Assembly: GCF_001316285.1 (NCBI RefSeq) | Contig: NZ_BBDO01000002.1 | Coordinates: 215,204-279,203, forward strand | Direction of reading: 5' to 3' | Length of the DNA stretch: 64,000 nucleotides | Source of the DNA: Vulcanisaeta sp. JCM 16161 | GTDB taxonomy: Archaea; Thermoproteota; Thermoprotei; Thermoproteales; Thermocladiaceae | Shown here: positions 23,152 through 32,808 of the stretch, in pieces | Layout of the letters: the number at the start of each line of letters is the position of its first letter | Position numbering within the stretch: position 1 is the first letter of the stretch | Position numbers and translations under genes: made by a program | Notes under the pieces: generated by a model | What the model saw: only the letters and a program-made list of their open reading frames with translations | Told to the model about the DNA's origin: nothing | Database searches by the model: none

Positions 23152-24868
23152 ATGGTTCAGGTCGCGGCTGCAAAGACGGAATTGATCGAGGTACAAAGAC
23201 CGAGAAAGCCACTTGTGGACCTAAGCAGGTTTAAATTACCCAGCACTACAGGAATGCCCTAGAGAATGAGAGACTCCAGCAGATGTGGAAGAAGCAATTC
23301 GGCTTACCGGACCATGTTCGTGTAGTTAAGGTCTCGGTATCCGTGTGCCCCGTCTGCAGTAGGCAGATACCAATGGTTGTCTATGAGGAGGATGGAGCAA
23401 TATGGCTGAAAAAGACTTGCCCAGAACATGGAACATTCAGGGATTTGTACTGGGGCGATGCCGAACTTTATTACTACTTCCTCCAGTGGGATTCTCCGGA
23501 GTATATTGGTAATGGTACTGCGAATCCCAATACAGACCTAGATTACTACGTAATTACCAGTGGTTGTCCGTTCGCTTGTGGATTATGCCCTGTTCACAAG
23601 ACTAATACCGTACTTGCCATAATTGATGTAACGAATAGATGCAACATGAAGTGCCCAGTATGCTTTGCCAACGCCTATGCCGCCGGCTACGTGTATGAAC
23701 CAACACTCGAGCAGATAGAGCACATGCTTAGGACGCTCAGGCTCAGAAGCCCTGGGCGCCAAATGCCATCCAATTTAGCGGTGGTGAACCAACATTAAGG
23801 AATGACCTGCCTGAGATAATCAAAATGGCGAAGGCGCTCGGCTTTGACCATATCGAGGTAAATACTAATGGTATAAGGCTTGCGAATGATATTGATTACT
23901 ATAAGAAGCTCCTAGACGCCGGCATGTCAACGATTTATCTGCAGTTCGACACGATAGACCCGAATAACCAGGGAGTATGGAGGCACAGGCTTTATGACCC
24001 AAGGGCATACGTAGCTGTCAAGAGAAAGGTCATTGAGAATGCCAGGAAGCTTGGCCATAGGTCTGTGGTTCTCGTGGTCACGATGGCCAGGAACTATAAT
24101 GATAAGGATATCGGTAAGATAATTGACTTCGCAGTTGAGAATAGGGATGTTGTTAGGTGGATTAATATACAACCAGTTGCCTTTGCGGGTAGGGCTAAGG
24201 AGTATAGTCCTGAGGAGATTAGGCAGTTTAGAATCACAATACCTGATGTGATAAATGAAATTGAGGCCCAGACAGGCGGTAGGATAAGTAAGTGGGATTG
24301 GAGACCTGTTAATTGGCCTGTGGCCCTTGGTAAATTGGTTGAGGCGATAACGGGTAGTCCAAAGCCAATATTCGGTAATAATCCAGTCTGTGGTGCATCA
24401 ACGTTTATTTACTATGATGAGGATACCAAGGATATACTACCAATAACAAAGGTTGTTGATGTTGATGGTTTCGAAAAGGCTGTTTGGGATCTACATAGTA
24501 AGGCCGTTAGGGGTGGTGTTTGGAGGGGGATAGCCACGGTGGAGACCCTTAAGTTGCTTAGGTACGTTAAGCATAAGGGCTTTAGGAACATACTTGCTAA
24601 TTTCCTGATAAAGAAGGACTATGAGTCACTGGGGCAGGTAATGTTTAACGTGATTGGCCTCGGAATAATGCACTTCATGGATGTCTTTAACTTTGATGTG
24701 CAGAGGGTCCAGAGGTGCGATATACACTACGCCACACCTGACGGTAGGATAATACCCTTCTGCACAATGAATAACTTCCATAGGGATAAGGTTGAGCATA
24801 GCTTTAAGATGGACGTGAAGGATTGGTTGAAGATAAAGCTTGCAAGGAACACGGCAGTTTATATATGA
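23152..24868 (+). CDS. tes: Radical SAM tetraether lipid synthase (Tes, MJ0619-like), two frameshifts
   Basis: Tes joins two archaeol-type lipids tail to tail to form membrane-spanning tetraethers. The domain order fits: N-terminal metal site CPVCSRQIP...CPEHGTFRDLYWGD, then SGCPFACGLCPVHK, then the radical SAM loop NRCNMKCPVCFANA (4Fe-4S cysteines), the SGGEPTLR that binds SAM, and a C-terminal part ending in CDIHYATPDGRIIPFC. I start at ATG 23152 (MVQVAAAKTELIEVQRP) because the reading resumes after a one-base loss near 23240 as YRNALENERLQQMWKKQFGL. A second break near 23760 precedes SGGEPTLRNDLPE. About 570 residues. Function assignment rests on recalled family motifs; related radical SAM enzymes with similar N-termini exist. 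Confidence 0.8.
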
Positions 24869-24952
24869 TTTAATACTTCGTAAAGATTTGTCCGTATTTA
24901 TTCAACCCACACCTAAGTAATTATTAATAAGTATTCTTTACCCACAAGAAGT

Positions 24953-26107
24953 GTGAAATCTAGAGGTAGGCTTATCCTGGATTCAATCATAAATTCATCA
25001 GATAACCTACTCATAGTAGTACCGCCATTCATAAATTCCCTATTTTCAGCCATGACCATTTTAATGGAACGATTTAATAGGGGCTTATTAACGCACCTAA
25101 CATTATTAACGTTGGAGTCATTAAATGACTTAAGAAGAGACGTAATAAGTAGGTATAATTCGGTCCTGCTCATTGATCCACCCACAATTATGAGACTTGA
25201 CGAGCTAGCGCATTCATTCAACGGCAAGAGAGTGCTAGTAATTGGTAGGGAGGGTATTGACTGGATCACTGCCGATGCCTATTTGGAGTTTATGGACTCA
25301 ATGCCTCAATTAATATGGCAATTGTTAAATAATGAATTAAGCCAGGACTCAATGAAATTCCTGGAGACCGCTATCACCTACGAGTTTTACGTAACACCTG
25401 ACTATAACACTTCATTATTTAATGGTTGGTTAACAACCGAATTAATTAATTACCCAGCATTACCCGGCATACTCAGATTGCCGCTGAGCACCTCACTCTC
25501 ACGCGCCTTCTCACCCATAATACCCAACATCACGGGTAATGAGGCTGAGGCTAGGAATCTCATAAAGGCCATTGCCAAGAGATGATGCATCATACAGGGA
25601 TCTCGGTGAGGACGAGGTAATGACCCTACTTAAGTATATTAGTGATTTTATGCTGAGGGCAGGGTTTAGGGGTGATTACCTCGATAAGTTAGTGCTTATG
25701 CATAGGAGGTGGATTAACACGGATGTCGATGTTCTAGAGACAATACTTGCCGTAGAGTCTCAATTGGTGCTTTGGGAGTATGCGGGTGGCTTATTAAACC
25801 CAGTACTTAACCCACAAAGTGTTAAGGACATGATGGCACACTTACTAAGTATGTAGCCGTAATCAGCGAGTACGTAAAGCAACTGGATAGGGATAGTATT
25901 ACGGTGAAGCAGGGCTATCAACCATTAACATTGATTGACAGATTATGCTCAATCATAAACTTCAAAACCGAGACCGGGAGTAAGCCCTTCCTCATTGAGA
26001 ATGAGCCACAGCAATTAATTTGTGCATTTAATGAGGATATTACAGATGCGGATTTAGTGTTTAAACGCGGTAATTACTCAATAGCCGTGAAGGGGTTAAG
26101 GCAATGA
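24953..26107 (+). CDS. RecJ/Cdc45-like protein with degenerate DHH domain, two frameshifts
   Basis: About 384 residues. No DHH or HxDxDG motif is visible: the expected N-terminal position reads LLIVVPPFINSLFSAM, but the following pattern (YNSVLLIDPP, then RVLVIGREGIDWITAD) has the DHH-family rhythm, and the middle part (SLSRAFSPIIPNITGNEAEA followed by YRDLGEDEVMTLLKYI) closely resembles the conserved core of archaeal RecJ-like proteins. Loss of catalytic residues fits the crenarchaeal Cdc45 (RecJdbh) that joins GINS and MCM in the replicative helicase. Neighbours Pcc1 and eS1 agree with what I recall of crenarchaeal gene order. GTG start at 24953; breaks near 25570 and 25850. It ends in an ATGA overlap with pcc1. 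Confidence 0.6.
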
Positions 26108-26367
26108 TGATTAGGGGCAGGGTTATCCTAGAAATTACTGTGAGGAATTATGAGGATTGCCAAGTAATTGCATCGTCATTACTACCCGATGAGAAAGACC
26201 TGCCGCAGGGTGTCTCATCAATTATTAAGTGCGTTGATAATAAGTTGGTTTATGAGGTTACATATAATGTTAATGATGATAAGTTATTGAGTGTTTATAA
26301 TACGATTGATGACTTTATTAGAAATTTAAAAGTCGTGATGGAGTCCCTCAGTGGTTTAGGAAGGTAA
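26104..26367 (+). CDS. pcc1: KEOPS complex subunit Pcc1
   Basis: 87 residues of the CTAG/Pcc1 family: beta-strand VILEITVRNYEDCQVIASSL, a second pair of strands CVDNKLVYEVTYNV and the final helix SVYNTIDDFIRNLKVV. Pcc1 dimerises and bridges KEOPS subunits that make t6A on tRNAs reading ANN codons. The kinase subunit Bud32 is at 32105-32772. Overlaps the previous gene by four bases. Confidence 0.85.
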   Translation: MMIRGRVILEITVRNYEDCQVIASSLLPDEKDLPQGVSSIIKCVDNKLVYEVTYNVNDDKLLSVYNTIDDFIRNLKVVMESLSGLGR

Positions 26368-26378
26368 AAATATAAAAA
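26367..26378 (+). promoter_or_regulatory. TATA-like box of the eS1 gene
   Basis: aaaaatataaaaagg lies about 36 bases before GTG 26408 and only about 15 before TTG 26387. This is the reason for preferring the GTG start. Confidence 0.45.
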
Positions 26379-26407
26379 GGGTTTTTTTGATCAATGATAA
26401 GATCAAC

Positions 26408-27077
26408 GTGTCTGAGCAGAAGCAGGCTAAGACGGGTAAGTGGATGATTAAGAAGTGGTTTACGGTGTATGCGCCTGCGTTATTCAATGGTATAGAGATT
26501 GGTGAGGTGCCTGCCAACGAGCCTAACGCGCTTATTGGTAGGACAATAGAGGTAACATTATTTGATATAACAAGGGATCTTAGTCACCTTCATATAAAGT
26601 TGAGATTTCAAATAGATAGGGTTGAGGGCGAGAAGACTTATACGAGGTTTAAGGGCATGGAATTAACTAGGGATTATATAAAGAGCTTGATCAGGAGGGG
26701 TTCAAGCTTGATTCAATTAATACAGGACATAAATACCACGGATAACGCATTGCTTAGGGTCACAGTACTCGCCATGACACCAACAAGGTGCAAGTCAAGC
26801 CAAAAAAAGGGCAATTAGGAAGGAATTTTCTAAGACTTTGAATGAATTTGCGAGTAAGGTTGACTTTAACGGGTTCATAAAAGCCGCGGTATTTGGCGAT
26901 GTAAGTAATCAATTATTTGCTGTTGGTAAGAAGATATATCCACTGAGGAAGGTTGAGGTTTATAAGATAAAGGTATTGAGGTACCCAACAGGTGGTGAGG
27001 TCAAGCCCGTGGGTGAGGAGGTTAAGGTCACAGAAACAACAGCTGAGTCTCAACCCTCCTCCTCGCCTTCCTCGTAA
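26408..27077 (+). CDS. Small-subunit ribosomal protein eS1 (S3Ae), frameshifted
   Basis: Ribosomal protein eS1: KKWFTVYAPALFNGIEIGEV, IGRTIEVTLFDITRDLSHLH and RGMELTR-type segment FKGMELTRDYIKSLIRRGSS are diagnostic. Frame is disturbed near 26780 and 26805; it resumes as AIRKEFSKTLNEFASKVDFN and ends in an acidic, serine-rich tail. About 222 residues. The 3' end overlaps the convergent pno1 gene by 28 bases. Confidence 0.93.
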
Positions 27078-27648
27078 TAAGTCCTGCTCAACCTCTCCAT
27101 CAACTCCCTATACCTACTCTCCCTCCTCCAATTCTGAATCCACCTATACACAGTGGCGTGTTGCCTACCTCGGATGAGCATCTCTATGGCCTCTCTGGCA
27201 ACCTTAACGTTCTCATAAAGACCGAGAATCGCTATGTACTTATCACCAATCACTATGTTCGTATCCGTTAACTCCTGGAGAACCCTCTTAGCCCTACCAT
27301 CCTCACCAATTATCCTAGCCTTGATCCTACTGATGTGGTTGGACTTATCCTTATTATTAATGTAGTCCCTCAAATCAATTATCTCAAGGGTATAATCATC
27401 GCTCCTTAGGTTTTGAGCGTCATTATAGTCAAAGCCGTATGAAATGGCCTCAATGATATTCTTAGCTTCATTAACTGATCAAAGTTTGTATTAACGCCTG
27501 GGATTATCGTGACCTCACCTTTATCATTATCAACCATTACCTTAACGCCAAATTCCTCCTCGATTGCCTTTACCGAATCGCTGATTGCCTTCAACCTATT
27601 CTTCTCAACCACGAGCTTGAAGCCTCCCTTCATGTAGTCACTTATCAT
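27050..27648 (-). CDS. Pno1/Dim2-like KH-domain ribosome assembly protein, one frameshift
   Basis: RNA-binding factor for 16S rRNA maturation. First KH-like domain: LVVEKNRLKAISDSVKAIEE and VKVMVDNDKGEVTIIPG. After a one-base loss near 27468 it continues AKNIIEAISYGFDYNDAQNL, with the second KH domain around RIKARIIGEDGRAKRVLQEL and the family ending RGRQHATVYRWIQNWRRESR. About 199 residues. Acidic tail EEGEEEG. Confidence 0.9.
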
Positions 27649-27739
27649 GTTCCCATTTACATAGTCTCCTCGGATTAAAAATCTTGCTTTCTCCGTGAAT
27701 TTGTAAATTATTAATAATTATAATTATTACTATGGTAGG

Positions 27740-27754
27740 AAAATTTTAAATATA
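27740..27754 (+). promoter_or_regulatory. TATA-like box of pgk
   Basis: aaaattttaaatata lies about 28 bases before ATG 27777; leaderless layout. Confidence 0.5.
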
Positions 27755-27776
27755 CTACCTATCATAACTGAGTAGT

Positions 27777-28987
27777 ATGGGTTTACCCAGTTTACCCAGT
27801 TCACTTCCAACAATAAACCTATGTAGTAAGGGCAGGGTCTTAGTTAGGGTTGACATGAACGTCCCAATAAATAGGGACTCCGGCGAAATACTTGATGAGT
27901 ATAGGATTGAGGCTCACTCAAGGACTATTAAGCACCTAGTTGATTCAGGTTTGCCCGTCGTCGTAGTGACGCATCAGGGTAGGCCCGGAGATCCAGAGTT
28001 TGTGTCCCTTGAAATGCACGCTAAGGTACTAAGTAAGTACCTGGGCATGGAGGTGCATTTCGTAGATGATGTAATGGGGCCCAAGGCACGTGAGGAAATA
28101 AGTAGGTTAAGGCCCGGCGAGGTATTAATGCTCGATAACCTCAGGTTCATTAGTGAAGAGGTTATTGAGGGGGAGCCGCAGAAACTTGCGAATACGTACC
28201 TAGTGAGGAGGTTGGCGCCATTATTTAATTACTTCATTCTTGACGCGTTCGCCACGGCGCATAGGTCACAGCCAAGTATTGTTGGTTTTCCATACGTACT
28301 ACCAAGCTGTATGGGGCTTATCATGGAGAGCGAGGTCAATGCATTGGGTAAGGTATTAAGTACGAGGGGCGTATCCACGGTATTAATCGCGGGCGGCGCA
28401 AAGGTTCCCGAAACCGTTAAGGCCATTAAGGCATTGCTTAGTAAAAACCTGGTTAGTAAGGTGTTGGTCGGCGGTCTGGTTGGTCAATTGTTCCTTGCCC
28501 TGAGACATGGTAATAATAAGTTGCTTAGCAATGTTAAGGTTGACCAGGGCACGGTTAATGACGCTATGGATATCATGAAGCTATTTAATGATAAGGTGGT
28601 GCTTCCAGTCGATTCTGTTCAGCCAGATGGTAAGGTCGTCGAACCAAGCAATGCGCAGTCAATGCTCGATATAGGTCCTGGGACCATTGACTTATTTAGT
28701 AAGTACGTTGCGACAGCCGATATCGCAATAATGACAGGACCGCTCGGCCTGGTTGAAGTTGATCAATTTGCGGTGGGTACTAGGGATGTTATGAGGCTAT
28801 GGTTGATAATGCACAATTCACGGTAATTGGCGGTGGTCATACGATAATGTCCGCCAGGAAGTTCGGGTTAATAAATAGAATAAGCCACGTGTCCACTGGT
28901 GGTAGGGCATTCATCCAGTTCTTGGCAGACCCATACCTACCCGGTATTAAGGCCCTCGAGCTTTCCAAATCTAGGTTCTGGGTGTGA
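27777..28987 (+). CDS. pgk: Phosphoglycerate kinase, one frameshift
   Basis: Interconverts 1,3-bisphosphoglycerate and 3-phosphoglycerate. Motifs: VLVRVDMNVPI, VTHQGRPGD, LLDNLRF-type LMLDNLRFISEE, DAFATAHRSQPS, IMTGPLGLVE and, after the break near 28795, FTVIGGGHTI and ISHVSTGGRAFIQFL. About 403 residues. The GAPDH gene follows four bases after its stop, the usual archaeal pgk-gap pair. Confidence 0.96.
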
Positions 28988-28990
28988 GCC

Positions 28991-30036
28991 ATGACTGTGA
29001 GGATTGGCATAATGGGTTATGGAACGATTGGTAAGAGGGTTGCTGATGCAGTAATGAGGATGGATGACATGGAGCTGATTGGCGTAATTAAGCAAACACC
29101 TGATTACGAGGGTGAGGTCGCCATAAGTAAGGGCATTAAGTTATACACCTATGAGGATAGAATCAGCAAGTTTGAAAAGGCTGGAATTAAGGTTGCGGGG
29201 ACTGTCAACGACCTTATAAAAGATGTAGACGTAATCATCGACGCCACACCAGATGGTGTTGGCGCTGAGAATAGGTCAAGGATCTATGAACCATCGGGGC
29301 TAAGGGCCATATTTCAGGGAGGTGAGGAAGCGAGGTTGCCGAAGTGAGTTTTAACGCGCTTGCTAATTACGACATGGCCATTGGCAAGAGGTTTGTGAGG
29401 GTCGTTAGTTGCAACACGACCGCACTCTCGAGACTAATAAGCGCCTTTTTAATCCATGGTTATAAAATAAGGAGGGTCAGGGCATACCTAGTAAGGAGGG
29501 GTGCAGATCCCAGGGAGTTTAAGAAGGGGCCCATCAACGACGTAGTATTCAACCCAGCAACCGTGCCCAGTCATCATGGACCTGATGTACAGACGGTAAT
29601 ACCCACTATCGATATCATCACCATGGCGGTAGCCGTACCCACAACCATGATGCACCTACACATGGTCAACATAGAGTTTGACGGGCAGGTAAGTAGGGGC
29701 GAGGTTATGAAGGTTCTTGAGGAGACCCCTAGGATACTATTGTTTAGCTCATCATCGAGAAAGTTCGAGTCACTTGCACAAATAATTGAGTGGGCTAGGG
29801 ATGTGGGTAGGCTTAGGGGCGATGTTATGGAGAACGCGGTAATCGAGGACTCAATAACGGTGTTCCAGAACGAGTTATTCCTTATGCAGGGTGTTCACCA
29901 GGAAAGTATTGTAGTTCCCGAGAACATAGATGCCGTAAGGGCCATGTTTAAACTCTCCAGTAAGTGGGACTCTATTAGGAAGACTGATTTGGCGCTTAAT
30001 CTCGTAACCACAGGTAAGAATTACAACCTTTCTTAA
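28991..30036 (+). CDS. gap: Glyceraldehyde-3-phosphate dehydrogenase, archaeal phosphorylating type, one frameshift
   Basis: Rossmann opening [28 protein letters not shown], catalytic cysteine in [10 protein letters not shown] and [13 protein letters not shown]. One missing G near 29332 shifts the frame from GGEEA to [14 protein letters not shown]. About 348 residues. In Thermoproteales this phosphorylating enzyme with PGK is usually gluconeogenic, with GAPN or GOR used for glycolysis; that is family knowledge, not seen here. Confidence 0.96.
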
Positions 30037-30080
30037 TCACAGATTCAAAGCTTTTAAGCCCGAATAATCCCCGTACTTGT

Positions 30081-31136
30081 ATGGACATAGACATACTGAG
30101 TCGATTATCAACGGAGATAGGCCCCTCGGGCTTCGAGGATAGGGTAAGGAGAGTTATTAGGGACTTCATAAGCGATTATGTAGATGAGGTCACTACTGAT
30201 AATATGGGAAACCTAATTGCTAGGGTTGGTAATGGCCCATTCAAAGTCCTGATCAGTGCCCATATGGATGAGGTTGGCGTTATGGTTTCCCACATAGACC
30301 AAAGGGGCTTTCTAAGAATAATACCTATTGGTGGTCTAGACCCATGGACACTCCTTGATAAGGAGTTAGTGTTTATGGGTAAAAATGGCGATGTTGTTGG
30401 TATTGTTGGTGTTGACCCACCGCATTTACGTAAGGAGAAGCCTCCATCAAAGTTTGAGGAGCTGTATGTTGATGCAGGCTTTAGTAGTAAGGATGAGGCC
30501 TTAAAGAATGGTATAATGCCTGGCGTTCCAGGCACGTTCGTGGGTAATTTTAGGCTGAGGGGTTCCGTGGCTATTGGTAAGGCATTTGATAATAGGGTTG
30601 GTTGTACGGTTTTAATAGACGTAATTAAGGACATTAGGAATAAGGTTGATGGCGATGTATCGTTGTACTTCTCATGGAATACTCAGGAGGAGGTCGGTCT
30701 TAGGGGTATCAATGCCGTCGTTCACCAGGTCAACCCTCACATGGCATTTATTGTGGAGACTACGGTTGCTGCCGATGTACCAACAAGCAGTGAGGATGTT
30801 TGGATAACGAGGATCGGCGGTGGTGCTGCGTTGAGGGCGTATGATAGGTCCATGATAGCTAACCCTAGATTATTGTCTGTGGCTATGGAACTCGCTGAGA
30901 GTAGTAATGTTAGGTATCAGGTTCAGGTTAACCCGTATGGCGGTACGGATGCCGGTGTGGTGCATACTTACGGCACTGGTGTACCATCACTAGTAATATC
31001 AACTCCCGCAAGGTACATCCACTCACCAGCCTCGCTAATTAGTATAAATGATGTGGAGCAGGTTGAAAATTTATTGAGAATTCTATTGCTAAATCTTAAC
31101 CTAGTTAGGAACAAGGCCCTAATGAGTGGGAAGTGA
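30081..31136 (+). CDS. M42-family metallo-aminopeptidase (TET/FrvX type)
   Basis: 351 residues, intact. Metal ligands and active site: ISAHMDEVGVMV, KAFDNRVGCTVLID, NTQEEVGLRG (catalytic Glu pair), IVETTVAADVP and the late YIHSPASLISI histidine. Such enzymes form large dodecameric shells that trim peptides in the cytoplasm. TATA-like cttttaagcc at about 30050 supports ATG 30081. Confidence 0.93.
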   Translation: MDIDILSRLSTEIGPSGFEDRVRRVIRDFISDYVDEVTTDNMGNLIARVGNGPFKVLISAHMDEVGVMVSHIDQRGFLRIIPIGGLDPWTLLDKELVFMGKNGDVVGIVGVDPPHLRKEKPPSKFEELYVDAGFSSKDEALKNGIMPGVPGTFVGNFRLRGSVAIGKAFDNRVGCTVLIDVIKDIRNKVDGDVSLYFSWNTQEEVGLRGINAVVHQVNPHMAFIVETTVAADVPTSSEDVWITRIGGGAALRAYDRSMIANPRLLSVAMELAESSNVRYQVQVNPYGGTDAGVVHTYGTGVPSLVISTPARYIHSPASLISINDVEQVENLLRILLLNLNLVRNKALMSGK

Positions 31137-31587
31137 TGGAGACCAAGAGGGTAATGACCTTGATTGGTAGGGAACAGGCTGTTGTTGGTAAGACTTTCAG
31201 GCTATATTCAATTCCAAATGAATGCAGGCAATGTAAATTATTCAACATATGCGTGGCTAGCTTAAGCCAGGTAGGGTTTATAGAATTGTTGAGGTTAGGC
31301 ATGTTGGCTTGCCACAGCCAAATAAGTGCCTTTTAACGGGTGAGGATATGGTCCCAATAATTGCTGAAGAACTCCCAATAATTATCCCAATACCAACCAA
31401 GTTGTTCATAGAGGGGGTCGTTGTTACATATACGAAGTCGTTAATTACGTGTAATGACGCTAAGAGGTACCTGCCCAGCGATAATGTGCTCAAGGATGGT
31501 ACTAAGGTGAAGATTGTGAGGGAGACTGGGCGAATTAGGTGTGATAATGAGGGTTACGTGCTCGCTGAGGTAATACCGCTTGATTAA
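31136..31587 (+). CDS. UPF0179 family protein, one frameshift
   Basis: About 150 residues. An archaeal family of unknown function with conserved cysteines: NECRQCKLFNICVASL near residue 30, PQPNKCLLTGEDM in the middle and ITCNDAKRYLPSD with GRIRCDNEGYVL near the end. The frame breaks near 31260 and resumes LKPGRVYRIVEVRHVG. The start overlaps the M42 stop. Metal binding is likely. Confidence 0.85.
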
Positions 31588-31593
31588 GTCTCA

Positions 31594-32046
31594 TTATGCG
31601 AGCATTGAGAATGCCTCAGGCGTGTAGGTGAAGTCCTGCGGTAGCTTACCAACACGCTTATAGTACTTAATTAACCTATGTATCTTAGACTCGACCAGGT
31701 TTAAGCCCCTCCTAGCGCTCAGGTCCTTTGGATGCTCCTCAAGGTGCTTCCTAATCTTTATAGCCCTCCTAATTAGGTTCATTAGGTCCTCAGGTATTTG
31801 TGGTGCCAATCCGTGTTCCTGCAACACCTCGGTGATGCTCTTACCAAGTATTGGCTTAACCAGCGGTATTCCATATTGATCCCTAAGTATTATGCCTATC
31901 ATCGATGGTGAGAAACCCCTCTTGGCCAGTTCAACGACTAATTGCTCAACCTCCTCCTGCGTGTATGAAACCCATGAAGGCGTTACCTTAGACACAGGCC
32001 TTGTACTTCCACTCTTACCTCGCTTATGCCTGCTACGGTGAGGCAC
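31594..32046 (-). CDS. rps15: Small-subunit ribosomal protein uS15
   Basis: 150 residues, intact, with the archaeal/eukaryal N-terminal extension ([20 protein letters not shown]) and the conserved [20 protein letters not shown] and [20 protein letters not shown]. Convergent with UPF0179, six bases apart. Confidence 0.97.
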   Translation of the reverse strand: MPHRSRHKRGKSGSTRPVSKVTPSWVSYTQEEVEQLVVELAKRGFSPSMIGIILRDQYGIPLVKPILGKSITEVLQEHGLAPQIPEDLMNLIRRAIKIRKHLEEHPKDLSARRGLNLVESKIHRLIKYYKRVGKLPQDFTYTPEAFSMLA

Positions 32047-32104
32047 GCCTAACGATACACAGAGAAGTTTTAAAGCTTATTTATTCGTGAGAGTAATTGG
32101 GCAA

Positions 32105-32772
32105 TCACCTAACGGCATACCTAACCATCCTCCTTATCCTATTAACCATTGACTTAACCCTATCCGTTAATTCAGGCCCCATGGCACTCCTATACCCATT
32201 AAGGAACTCTGTGAATAGGAAATTACTTTGGTCCTTATGTAATGCCTCAAATGACCTCAGGGTTACGTTAAGGTCAAGGGCCAACTTATATAGCATCCTA
32301 ATGTCCTGCGCATTAGGCGGTCTACCGAGGATTTCCGATAGTCCAAAGTCTATGAGGTATAGCTTATCATCGACTACTAATGCATTGGCCGGTGTTGGAT
32401 CGCCATGCACAATCCCACCCCTATGCAGTATACCTACGTAATTACCCATTATTCTTACGTAATTAATGACCTTATCATTAAGCCCCTCATTACTCATTAA
32501 GAACTTAACCAACGGCACTCCATTTAGGTACTCCATCCTAATCCTCATGTTGACCAGGTCAACATCGTATATCCTGGGCACGGGTATGCCCAACTCCCTA
32601 GCCTTAGCATGGCCCTTGCCTCATTAATGGTTCTCAATCTACGAATATAATTATCAAACTCAGCCCTTCTATAGCCCTTCGGTACCCTCTCCTTAACGAG
32701 CACGGTCATCCCAAGCCAATCCTCTAGGTAAAGCACGGCCTCCGCACCAATTGCTATTGGCTTACGACTCAC
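32105..32772 (-). CDS. bud32: KEOPS kinase/ATPase Bud32, one frameshift
   Basis: Small atypical kinase that drives t6A synthesis by KEOPS. N-lobe AIGAEAVLYLEDWLGMTVLV and KERVPKGYRRAEFD; catalytic loop VHGDPTPANALVVD; DFG motif LIDFGLSEILG. Frame is lost near 32608 and resumes as ELGIPVPRIYDVD. About 222 residues. It is free-standing, not fused to Kae1 as in some archaea. Confidence 0.93.
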
Positions 32773-32808
32773 TAAATTAGGGATTAATTTAAGTTGAAAA
32801 TTTTTACT

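Noticed and set aside
30176..30634. 152-codon minus-strand frame inside the M42 peptidase gene
   Set aside because: Antisense to an intact, strongly conserved gene; composition is that of a shadow.
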